Below are positions 36,133 to 43,726 of a DNA stretch of 64,000 nt, in pieces. Source of the stretch: Marinoscillum sp049115815 (GTDB taxonomy: Bacteria > Bacteroidota > Bacteroidia > Cytophagales > Cyclobacteriaceae); assembly GCA_049115815.1 (NCBI GenBank), contig JAGDZO010000010.1, positions 205,762-269,761 of the forward strand, given 5' to 3'. The translations under genes and the position numbers were made by a program. Position 1 is the stretch's first letter, and every line of letters starts with the position of its first letter. The notes beneath the pieces are model-generated. The model worked only from the letters and a program-made list of their open reading frames with translations. It did not search any database and was not told the DNA's origin.

Positions 36133-36485
36133 TGGTAGGGAGTATTAGTTTAGAAGGGATGGAGTTTTATGCCCATCACGGATTTTACCCAGAAGAACGC
36201 ATCATTGGCAACAAGTACGAGGTAAGCGTCAATTTAGAAGTGGACTTTCAAGAAGCTGCCGATCATGACAGCTTAGAAGGTACCATCAATTATGAAACGA
36301 TCTATGATGAAGTAAAAAACATCATGAGCGTAGAGACAAAACTCCTAGAGCACATCGCTGCGAAAATAATTTCGAGATTAAAGAAGTCTTTCCCTCAATT
36401 AGTCTCCGTTGAAGTGAGCGTCAGCAAGCTCAATCCGCCCATCAAAGGGTTGTGTAAGAGAGCGACAGTTACTTTGGCTGGATAG
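36132..36485 (+). CDS. folB: Dihydroneopterin aldolase
   Basis: FolB, 117 residues from ATG 36132, cleaves dihydroneopterin in folate synthesis. Landmarks are ISLEGMEFYAHHGFYPEER, TINYETIYDEVKNIM and the C-terminal VSVSKLNPPIKGLCKRATVTL. The start overlaps the DivIVA stop by one base. The C-terminus overlaps the convergent HesB gene by 17 bases. The homologue of the pathway neighbours (folK, folP) is not here; folD is at 40086. Confidence 0.93.
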   Translation: MVGSISLEGMEFYAHHGFYPEERIIGNKYEVSVNLEVDFQEAADHDSLEGTINYETIYDEVKNIMSVETKLLEHIAAKIISRLKKSFPQLVSVEVSVSKLNPPIKGLCKRATVTLAG

Positions 36486-36774
36486 TAGAAGGATCTACAA
36501 ACACAAAACCTCGAGCATCAGACCCTTCATAGAAATCTACTTGCTTACCAACTAAAAACATAAGTTCACCCTTCTGAATAAATACCGGGATATCACCGAC
36601 TTGAAAAGTCTTATCATTGGCTTTTTCCTTATCAAAACCCAACACAAAAGAAACACTACATCCTCCTCCTTTTACACCTATCCGCAGACCATACTCACTT
36701 GGAATGTTTTTATTCTCCATGATGTGATTGATCTCTTTCTGAGCTTGTTTCGTTATCTCTATCGGTAGGTTCAT
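36469..36774 (-). CDS. HesB/IscA-like protein lacking the C-terminal CxC
   Basis: A 101-residue A-type iron-sulfur carrier homologue. The first cluster ligand, in GGGCSVSF (Cys39), is kept, as is the fold LRIGVKGGGC...VFIQKGELMFLVG. The conserved C-terminal CGC(G) that supplies two further ligands is absent: after ARGFVFVD the protein ends STIQPK. With only one cysteine it cannot bind a cluster like IscA, unless the dimer or a partner provides ligands. Similar variants may exist in the phylum. The stop lies inside the convergent folB gene. Confidence 0.8.
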   Translation of the reverse strand: MNLPIEITKQAQKEINHIMENKNIPSEYGLRIGVKGGGCSVSFVLGFDKEKANDKTFQVGDIPVFIQKGELMFLVGKQVDFYEGSDARGFVFVDPSTIQPK

Positions 36775-36822
36775 TTCGCCAAAGAAAATACTTATTTTTG
36801 ATCTTACGATAACGACTAAAAA

Positions 36823-37344
36823 ATGGAGATGGTTTACGACCTGTTGAAAATAACGATTCCAGGTGTTTTGATTTTATATACTGCGTATTTGCTCGTGCGA
36901 TCATTTTTGCAGAAGCAATTAGATGAAGTGCATTTAAACCTTCGTCATAAGAATCAAGAAATAGTTACGCCTATAAGACTACAGGCATACGAACGAGTTT
37001 GCCTTTTGCTCGAGCGTATCTCTCCCAACAACATTATTCCGAGGCTTAATGGCCCTGAAATGAGTGCAAAAGAACTTCAAGGGGCATTGATTTCGGAGAT
37101 TAGGAGTGAATTTAGTCATAACTTATCGCAGCAAGTTTATATGTCTGAAGATGCCTGGATGTATGTGTCAGGTGCCGTAGAACAGTTGATCTCGTTGATT
37201 AATGAGTCGGCCAATGAGCTCACCGAGCAGGCCAAAAGCTTCGATTTGGCTCGTACTATTTTCGAGAAATCCATGCAAAATGAGCAGGATACAGTAAGAG
37301 GGGCGCAAAGTTTTGTCAAAAATGAAATCAAAGAATTGTTTTGA
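36823..37344 (+). CDS. Hypothetical membrane-anchored protein (173 aa)
   Basis: A 173-residue protein with one N-terminal hydrophobic helix (about 8-28) and a long helical cytoplasmic or periplasmic domain. Recognisable text includes RLQAYERVCLLLERISPNN and LSQQVYMSEDAWMYVSGAVEQLISLIN. I believe it is a conserved Bacteroidota family but cannot name a function. Its stop overlaps the TTG start of the YkvA-like gene by four bases, so translation is coupled. Confidence 0.7.
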   Translation: MEMVYDLLKITIPGVLILYTAYLLVRSFLQKQLDEVHLNLRHKNQEIVTPIRLQAYERVCLLLERISPNNIIPRLNGPEMSAKELQGALISEIRSEFSHNLSQQVYMSEDAWMYVSGAVEQLISLINESANELTEQAKSFDLARTIFEKSMQNEQDTVRGAQSFVKNEIKELF

Positions 37345-37751
37345 CCAAGAAGAAGAGAATTGATAAGATATTAGCGAAAGCCAAAACCACGGTCACTCAA
37401 AACGAGCGTGTCAAGACTTTATTGAGTGAGGTACGCGACAGGATCGATTCTTTAAGTCAGAATTCGGAAGAGCGTTCATCTTTTGTAAACCAAGTGCTGA
37501 TAGTTGTGCGAATGATCAAAGCACATTACAATAAAGAGTACACGGCATTCTCCGCTACTACCATATTATCTCTGGTGTTCTCAATGGTTTATTTTATTAC
37601 GCCAATTGATCTCATACCAGACTTTATTCCTGCTCTTGGACTGACGGATGATATTTCATTGTTCTACTTCATTTTTAAAAACCTTGCTGAAGATATTTCA
37701 GCGTTCAAAGATTGGGAAGAAGGTATTGATGAAGAATTGGAAGAAGCTTAG
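37341..37751 (+). CDS. YkvA/DUF1232 membrane protein
   Basis: A 136-residue DUF1232 (YkvA) protein. The domain marker FITPIDLIPDFIPALGLTDD lies in the C-terminal half and includes the hydrophobic stretches that place it in the membrane; the N-terminal ~65 residues are helical and basic. Start is TTG at 37341 inside the preceding stop (coupled). Function unknown. dtd follows 8 bases later. Confidence 0.85.
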   Translation: MTKKKRIDKILAKAKTTVTQNERVKTLLSEVRDRIDSLSQNSEERSSFVNQVLIVVRMIKAHYNKEYTAFSATTILSLVFSMVYFITPIDLIPDFIPALGLTDDISLFYFIFKNLAEDISAFKDWEEGIDEELEEA

Positions 37752-37759
37752 GTTGATCC

Positions 37760-38209
37760 ATGATTGCAGTTCTCCAAAGAGTTTCTGAAGCAAGCGTCAC
37801 CATAGCAGGAGACCTCAAATCCAAGATAGGGCTTGGCTTGTTGATTTTAGTTGGCATTGAAGAGGCTGACAATGAAGAAGACATTTCGTGGTTGGCCAAG
37901 AAACTGGTCAATATGAGGATTTTCTCAGATGAGGAGGATAAAATGAATCTTAGCTTGATGGATGTGGAGGGAGAAATGCTGGTGGTGAGCCAGTTTACGC
38001 TTCATGCTTTGACCAAAAAGGGCAATCGGCCATCTTATATTAAGGCCGCCAGACCCGAGATGGCGATTCCACTTTATGAAAATTTTATAGAACACCTTAG
38101 AACCTTCGGTAGACCTGTGGGTACTGGTGAATTTGGCGCTGATATGAAAGTCGGTATGATAAACGATGGGCCGGTTACTATTATTATTGACTCTAAAAAT
38201 AGGCAATAA
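37760..38209 (+). CDS. dtd: D-aminoacyl-tRNA deacylase
   Basis: DTD, 149 residues, hydrolyses D-amino acids mischarged on tRNA (and glycine on tRNA-Ala). The active-site SQFTL and the cross-subunit GPVTIIID (Gly-cisPro) motifs are both present. Length is typical. It ends the small operon 36823-38209 with the unknown and YkvA-like genes. lepA starts 75 bases later from its own promoter. Confidence 0.95.
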   Translation: MIAVLQRVSEASVTIAGDLKSKIGLGLLILVGIEEADNEEDISWLAKKLVNMRIFSDEEDKMNLSLMDVEGEMLVVSQFTLHALTKKGNRPSYIKAARPEMAIPLYENFIEHLRTFGRPVGTGEFGADMKVGMINDGPVTIIIDSKNRQ

Positions 38210-38259
38210 CAACGCTCTCCTTTTAGGATTAAAGGCTCATTATTAACCCTTCTTTGTAC

Positions 38260-38267
38260 TACCTTTG
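38260..38267 (+). promoter_or_regulatory. Promoter -7 box of lepA
   Basis: TACCTTTG matches TAnnTTTG, 17 bases upstream of the lepA ATG. The -33 side is not convincing. Confidence 0.45.
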
Positions 38268-38284
38268 CCGACTTTTAAAACTGT

Positions 38285-40072
38285 ATGGATCACTATAGAA
38301 ACTTCTGTATTATCGCTCACATTGATCATGGAAAGAGCACGCTTGCTGATCGTTTGATTCAGTCTACAGAGACTGTATCAGCACGTAATATGCAGGCTCA
38401 ATTGCTTGATGATATGGATTTGGAGCGTGAGAGAGGTATTACCATCAAGAGTCACGCGATTCAGATGTATTATCCTTATAAAGGAGTTCCTCACACCTTG
38501 AATCTAATAGACACTCCAGGTCATGTGGATTTTTCCTATGAAGTTTCACGGAGTATTGCTGCATGCGAAGGGGCATTGCTCGTGGTAGATGCCGCGCAGG
38601 GGATCGAGGCACAGACCATATCAAATTTGTATCTGGCCCTTGAACATGACCTTGAAGTGATCCCGGTTCTCAATAAAATTGATCTTCCGGGAGCTATGAT
38701 AGAAGAGGTCTCGGATCAGATCATAGATTTGATTGGCTGTGAAAGAGAAGATATTATTCATGCCAGCGCTAAAGAAGGAATTGGTATTGCCGAGATTCTT
38801 GAGGCCGTTGTGGAGCGAATACCAGCGCCAAAAGGAGACGTAGATGAGCCACTACAGGCCATGATTTTTGATTCTGTATTCAATACTTATAGAGGTATTG
38901 AAGTTTTCTTTAGAGTATTTAACGGCACACTTAAGAAAGGTGATAGCGTCAAATTTGTAAATACAGGTAAAACCTACGATGCAGATGAAATTGGGGTGCT
39001 CAGATTTGAGCACGAACCAAAGAACGAGATTTCTGCTGGGAATGTGGGTTATTTGATCTCTGGTATTAAAGTGGCCAAGGAAGTGAAAGTGGGTGACACC
39101 ATTACTCACGTAGAGCGTCCGACTCAAAAGTTGATCAAGGGGTTTGAAGATGTAAAACCAATGGTCTTCGCAGGGATATATCCGGTAGACACCACGGATT
39201 TTGAGGAGTTGCGCGCTTCAATGGAAAAACTACAGCTCAACGATGCATCATTGGTTTGGGAACCAGAAACCTCTATGGCTTTGGGCTTTGGATTTAGATG
39301 TGGCTTTTTGGGGATGTTGCATATGGAAATCGTTCAAGAGCGTCTTGAGCGTGAGTTTGATATGACAGTCATCACTACTGTGCCATCAGTGAAGTTTCAT
39401 GCGATAAAACCTGATGGATCGGTGTTGCCTGTAAGTGCTCCTTCCGAACTACCAGAGTCTAATTATATTTCGCATGTAGAAGAGCCATACATCAGAGCTC
39501 AGATTATTACCAAATCGGATTTTATTGGGGCGGTCATTGGACTCTGCATTGATAAACGGGGAGAACTTAAAAATCAGGTTTACCTAACCAGTGATCGAGT
39601 AGAATTGACATTTGAATTACCATTGGCCGAAATCGTCTTTGACTTCTTCGATAGATTAAAAACAATATCCAGAGGATACGCATCCTTGGACTATGAGCTT
39701 ATTGGTTATCGTAAGTCTACTATGGTCAAGCTGGACATCATGCTTAATGGCGATCCTGTAGATGCGCTCTCAGCCATCGTGCACAGAGATAAAGCATACG
39801 AATGGGGCAAAAGACTCTGTGAAAAGCTAAAAGAATTGATTCCTCGTCAGATGTTTGAAATAGCCGTTCAGGCATCAATTGGAACAAAAATTATAGCGCG
39901 AGAGACCGTAAAAGCCTTGCGAAAAAATGTATTAGCAAAATGCTATGGCGGTGATATCTCACGAAAGAGAAAACTTCTTGAGAAACAGAAGAAAGGTAAG
40001 AAAAGAATGCGACAAGTCGGAAATGTAGAGATTCCGCAGGAAGCGTTTATGGCAGTATTGAAACTGGACTAA
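38285..40072 (+). CDS. lepA: Elongation factor 4 (LepA)
   Basis: Translational GTPase of 595 residues. G1 is AHIDHGKSTL, G3 is DTPGHVDF, G4 is NKIDLPGA; the LepA-specific C-terminal domain ends in KRKLLEKQKKGKKRMRQVG. Catalyses back-translocation of ribosomes and helps ribosome assembly. folD starts 13 bases after the stop. Confidence 0.97.
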   Translation: MDHYRNFCIIAHIDHGKSTLADRLIQSTETVSARNMQAQLLDDMDLERERGITIKSHAIQMYYPYKGVPHTLNLIDTPGHVDFSYEVSRSIAACEGALLVVDAAQGIEAQTISNLYLALEHDLEVIPVLNKIDLPGAMIEEVSDQIIDLIGCEREDIIHASAKEGIGIAEILEAVVERIPAPKGDVDEPLQAMIFDSVFNTYRGIEVFFRVFNGTLKKGDSVKFVNTGKTYDADEIGVLRFEHEPKNEISAGNVGYLISGIKVAKEVKVGDTITHVERPTQKLIKGFEDVKPMVFAGIYPVDTTDFEELRASMEKLQLNDASLVWEPETSMALGFGFRCGFLGMLHMEIVQERLEREFDMTVITTVPSVKFHAIKPDGSVLPVSAPSELPESNYISHVEEPYIRAQIITKSDFIGAVIGLCIDKRGELKNQVYLTSDRVELTFELPLAEIVFDFFDRLKTISRGYASLDYELIGYRKSTMVKLDIMLNGDPVDALSAIVHRDKAYEWGKRLCEKLKELIPRQMFEIAVQASIGTKIIARETVKALRKNVLAKCYGGDISRKRKLLEKQKKGKKRMRQVGNVEIPQEAFMAVLKLD

Positions 40073-40085
40073 ATTTTAAAGAGAA

Positions 40086-40967
40086 ATGAGTACGCCCATA
40101 CTTTTGGATGGTAAAAAAATCGCCTCTGATATAAAAAGTGAAATATCAGCACGCGTTAGTGAATTGAAGACCCAAGACTTTAGGGCTCCAAATTTGGCTA
40201 TCATTATTGTAGGCGATGATGGTGCGAGTCATACTTACGTCAATGGTAAAATTGCCGCATGCAAATCCGTGGGATTTGATTTCACACTCATGCATTTTGC
40301 CAGCACTATTTCCGAAACTAAGTTGATCAAGCACGTTGAAAACCTTAACGCTGACGAAGATATAGATGGCTTTATTGTCCAATTGCCGTTACCTGAGCAT
40401 ATTTCTGTAGAGAAAGTTACTGAGAGCGTCAAGCCTGTAAAAGATGTTGACGGGTTCACCAACCAGAATTTTGGGAGCATTATATCCAAGAAACAATTAA
40501 TCATGCCGGCTACTCCTTTTGGCGTTATGGAGCTCTTACGGAGATACAAGGTAGAAACAGAGGGTAAACATTGCGTGATAGTAGGTGCGAGTCGTTTGGT
40601 GGGAGCACCTTTAGGAATGATGATGACTGAGGAAGGAAGAGCAACTGTTACACTTTGTCACAAATACACCGAAGATTTAGCATCTCATACCAAGGCAGCT
40701 GATATTCTAATAGTCGCCGTAGGGAAACCAGGTCTTATCTCAGGAGAAATGATAAAAGAAGGAGCCGTAGTAGTGGATGTAGGTACTTCTCGAATTGAGG
40801 ATAAGACTAGGAAATCTGGATTTCGATTGGTTGGAGATGTGGTTTTTGAAGAAGCCTCCGCTAAATGCTCATACATTACACCAGTTCCCGGCGGGGTTGG
40901 GCCTATGACCATCGCTTCATTGTTACTCAATACCTTAAAGTCTTATGAAGAGCAGCACATTCAATAA
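40086..40967 (+). CDS. folD: Bifunctional methylenetetrahydrofolate dehydrogenase/cyclohydrolase
   Basis: FolD, 293 residues, interconverts 5,10-methylene-, methenyl- and 10-formyl-THF. Features are YVNGKIAACKSVGF (catalytic Lys region), GFIVQLPLPEHI, the VDGFTNQN segment and the NADP-binding GASRLVGAPLGMMM, with C-terminal ITPVPGGVGPMT. It overlaps queE by 23 bases at its 3' end. Confidence 0.97.
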   Translation: MSTPILLDGKKIASDIKSEISARVSELKTQDFRAPNLAIIIVGDDGASHTYVNGKIAACKSVGFDFTLMHFASTISETKLIKHVENLNADEDIDGFIVQLPLPEHISVEKVTESVKPVKDVDGFTNQNFGSIISKKQLIMPATPFGVMELLRRYKVETEGKHCVIVGASRLVGAPLGMMMTEEGRATVTLCHKYTEDLASHTKAADILIVAVGKPGLISGEMIKEGAVVVDVGTSRIEDKTRKSGFRLVGDVVFEEASAKCSYITPVPGGVGPMTIASLLLNTLKSYEEQHIQ

Positions 40968-41577
40968 TGTGCTTAAAATAGATAGTCTTCCACTCATGGA
41001 ATCTTTTTTAACGATTCAGGGAGAAGGAAGCCATAGCGGACGAACTGCTTTTTTTATTCGTTTAGGAGGGTGTGAGGTAGGATGTGTTTGGTGTGATGTC
41101 AAAGAGTCTTGGGATGCCAAAAATCATCCAAAATCCACTGTTCAAAGCATTGTAAAAGCAGCCAAAGAATCGGGCACAAAGATTGCTGTGATTACTGGCG
41201 GAGAGCCGTTAATGTATGATCTCGAAAACTTAACCGAACAACTTATTGCAGCGGGCATCAAAACACATGTGGAAACTGCCGGAGTTTATCCCATTACAGG
41301 GAAATGGGATTGGGTGTGTTTTTCACCAAAGAAGTTTAAAGAGCCAAACTCATTATATTACAATCAGTCGGATGAGTTAAAAGTTGTTATTTATAACAAG
41401 TCAGATTTTAAATGGGCAGAACAGCATGCAGAAAAGTGCAATTCGAATATGCAGTTGTTTTTGCAACCAGAGTGGTCCAAAAAAGACCAAATGACTCCTT
41501 TGATCGTTGACTATGTCAAGAAAAACCCGAAATGGAGGATATCGCTACAGACTCACAAATACCTAAATATTCCTTAA
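40945..41577 (+). CDS. queE: 7-carboxy-7-deazaguanine synthase
   Basis: Radical SAM enzyme QueE, 210 residues, converts 6-carboxytetrahydropterin to 7-carboxy-7-deazaguanine for queuosine. The cluster motif CEVGCVWC (Cys43, Cys47, Cys50) follows TIQGEGSHSGRTAFFIRLGG. ITGGEPLMY (SAM-binding) comes next. It begins within folD (23-base overlap) and its own 3' end overlaps the PorE-like gene by 46 bases. A queD-like gene is at 54554. Confidence 0.94.
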   Translation: MKSSTFNNVLKIDSLPLMESFLTIQGEGSHSGRTAFFIRLGGCEVGCVWCDVKESWDAKNHPKSTVQSIVKAAKESGTKIAVITGGEPLMYDLENLTEQLIAAGIKTHVETAGVYPITGKWDWVCFSPKKFKEPNSLYYNQSDELKVVIYNKSDFKWAEQHAEKCNSNMQLFLQPEWSKKDQMTPLIVDYVKKNPKWRISLQTHKYLNIP

Positions 41578-43463
41578 AGGATTTTGGAAGGCACCTTCTT
41601 GCTTTTTTATTGGTGCTTTATTCGTTTCTGCTATTAAGTCAATCTCCCAACAAGCGCGCGGTTAAACTCACCGACAAGGCAGAAGAGGCAGTTAGATTTA
41701 GAGATTTCAGCAGTGCTAAGTCAATGCTCTTAAAAGCTATAGATATTGATCCCTCATATATAAAATCTTATTTAGGACTGGCTGCTATTTTCAATATCTA
41801 TCAAGAGACGGATTCAGCGTGCGCATATTACAATGCCATGGTGAGATCTGTTTCAGATTCTGAGATCAGTCAGAATTTGTGGAATAAAATTGCTGGCATA
41901 AATTATGAAACAGGGAATTATTCCTTAGCTCAGGAAGCCCTGAGACGTGTAAATGAACCTGACTCCTTTTTACTGAAGTGTATTGACTATTCGGTCCGAT
42001 CAACCTTAGATCCTAAGGATATTTTAATTGAAGAGTTGCCTCCAAGTATTAACGCATTTGGATTGCAGTATTTTCCAGTTCTCACCATTGATGAAAATAC
42101 GATCATATATACTAAACGGGACGCTTCCGATCCTTCGGCAGATGAGGATATCATGATTAGTAAAAAAATCAAAGGTGAATGGATTCCTGCCCAGTCCATT
42201 TCTCCTCAGATCAATACGAGATTTAACGAGGGTGCATGCAGCATTTCAGCTGATGGCAGTATCTTGATTTTCACCGCTTGCGAAGGACGAGAGCTGATTG
42301 GTAGTTGTGATCTGTTCATTACCAAGCGCGTTGGAAATAGATGGTCCAAACCCGAAAATCTCGGAAACACTATTAATTCTCCCTATTGGGATTCTCAGCC
42401 AGCTTTAAGTGCAGATGGAAGAATGCTTTACTTCTCATCGAATAGACCAGGAGGGTTTGGGAAACGAGACATTTGGAAGAGTAAGTATGTTGATAGTGCG
42501 TGGGTGGACCCGGTTAATATGGGATCAGCTATCAATACTAAATGGGATGAGATTACACCTTTTATTCACTCTAGTAACTCCACGTTGTTCTTTTCTTCTC
42601 AAGGCCACATAGGTCTTGGGGGATTTGATATTTATTATTCACATCTCAAAGACAGTGATTGTAGTGCTCCTGTGAATTTAGGATTCCCAATCAACACCAA
42701 GGATGAGGAGCTTTCCTTATTTATAAACGCTAGCGGCAACACCGCATATTTTTCGAAAGAGTCAGTGGTTAAATCGGTTAACAACAGAAGTGTTTTGGTG
42801 AAAATGCCATTTCAATCGGACACTATTATTCAGATGAAGTCAAGTTATGTGGTCGGCCTGGTTTACGAGGAGAGCACAGGGAAGCCGCTTGCATCTCAAT
42901 TTAGGATGTACAACCTTAACGATAGTACTGACAAGTACTTGGTTAGTTCTGATTCAATTACAGGCAAATTTTATTTGGTATTGAGTGAGGGGAATGAATA
43001 TGGGGTGTTTATTGAAAAGAGCGGATACATTTTTGAAAACTTAAGGTTTGAACCAAAGGAATCTTCAGTGTTGTATCCCGACACGATTAATATATCATTG
43101 ACGCCTTTAAAAAATGGAGGAGAGGTAATTCTGGAAAATATTTTTTTCGAGATCAATTCAGCCACGCTTAATATGAAGTCCAAATCTTCACTGGATGATA
43201 TATATAACTACCTCAAGAAAAATTCCCATTTTAATTTTACCATCGAAGGCCATACAGACAGCATTGGTTCAGATGCTTACAATCTTGAGCTGTCCAGAAG
43301 AAGAGCACTCTCAGTTGCACAATATTTAACTGATCGAGGAGTAGATCCTAAGAGAATTACAATTAAGGGATTGGGGAGTTCTATACCATTGTCTTCCAAT
43401 CAAACCGAGCAAGGTCGCAAGATCAACCGTAGAATCACATTTCGAGTCACTCCAGAGGGGTAA
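41532..43463 (+). CDS. PorE-like OmpA protein with TPR, PD40 and carboxypeptidase-like domains
   Basis: A 643-residue envelope protein. After a long basic N-region a hydrophobic segment (about 22-37) serves as signal or anchor. Domains in order: TPR-like helices (about 45-150), a PD40/WD40-like beta-propeller (about 170-420, with SADGRMLYFSSNRPGGFG), a carboxypeptidase regulatory-like domain (about 435-520) and an OmpA peptidoglycan-binding domain (about 535-640, IEGHTDSIGSDAYNLELSRRRA). This order is that of PorE of the type IX secretion system, which links the machinery to peptidoglycan. Other TPR-PD40-OmpA proteins exist, so orthology is likely but not proven. Confidence 0.8.
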   Translation: MEDIATDSQIPKYSLKDFGRHLLAFLLVLYSFLLLSQSPNKRAVKLTDKAEEAVRFRDFSSAKSMLLKAIDIDPSYIKSYLGLAAIFNIYQETDSACAYYNAMVRSVSDSEISQNLWNKIAGINYETGNYSLAQEALRRVNEPDSFLLKCIDYSVRSTLDPKDILIEELPPSINAFGLQYFPVLTIDENTIIYTKRDASDPSADEDIMISKKIKGEWIPAQSISPQINTRFNEGACSISADGSILIFTACEGRELIGSCDLFITKRVGNRWSKPENLGNTINSPYWDSQPALSADGRMLYFSSNRPGGFGKRDIWKSKYVDSAWVDPVNMGSAINTKWDEITPFIHSSNSTLFFSSQGHIGLGGFDIYYSHLKDSDCSAPVNLGFPINTKDEELSLFINASGNTAYFSKESVVKSVNNRSVLVKMPFQSDTIIQMKSSYVVGLVYEESTGKPLASQFRMYNLNDSTDKYLVSSDSITGKFYLVLSEGNEYGVFIEKSGYIFENLRFEPKESSVLYPDTINISLTPLKNGGEVILENIFFEINSATLNMKSKSSLDDIYNYLKKNSHFNFTIEGHTDSIGSDAYNLELSRRRALSVAQYLTDRGVDPKRITIKGLGSSIPLSSNQTEQGRKINRRITFRVTPEG

Positions 43464-43593
43464 TTGCAGAAGGTTGCATTTTTTTCATTTTTTTTTCAAG
43501 TTTTTTTCCAAAATATATAATAGGAAAATAGTTCAATTGACAATGATTATTTTGTCATTGAATGGTCTAAAGCCAATTTTTTACTGATTATAG

Positions 43594-43613
43594 TGTAAAA
43601 AGGCTTTTTTACA
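43594..43613. promoter_or_regulatory. AT-rich palindrome upstream of susC
   Basis: TGTAAAAAGG/CTTTTTTACA, a 20-base palindrome with one mismatched pair, 113 bases before the susC start, in the 263-base gap after the PorE-like gene. The gap is otherwise T-rich with several T-runs and no gene. The palindrome could be an operator or a weak hairpin end of the previous gene. Confidence 0.35.
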
Positions 43614-43726
43614 ATGATTTGATAGGAATTACGAGTATTCCTTTAGTCTCTTCCTTTCTTGTTGATTATGATGGAATTGTTATAGATTTAGAGTTGAAAC
43701 ATAATGTTCAATTTAAACAGTTTAAT

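Noticed and set aside
43464..43593. T-runs as a sign of an inserted element or prophage edge
   Set aside because: No integrase, transposase or direct repeats; T-rich gaps are ordinary in this phylum.
43619..43726. 36-residue N-terminal extension of SusC
   Set aside because: The signal peptide starts at 43727; the extension would bury it and contains no family sequence.
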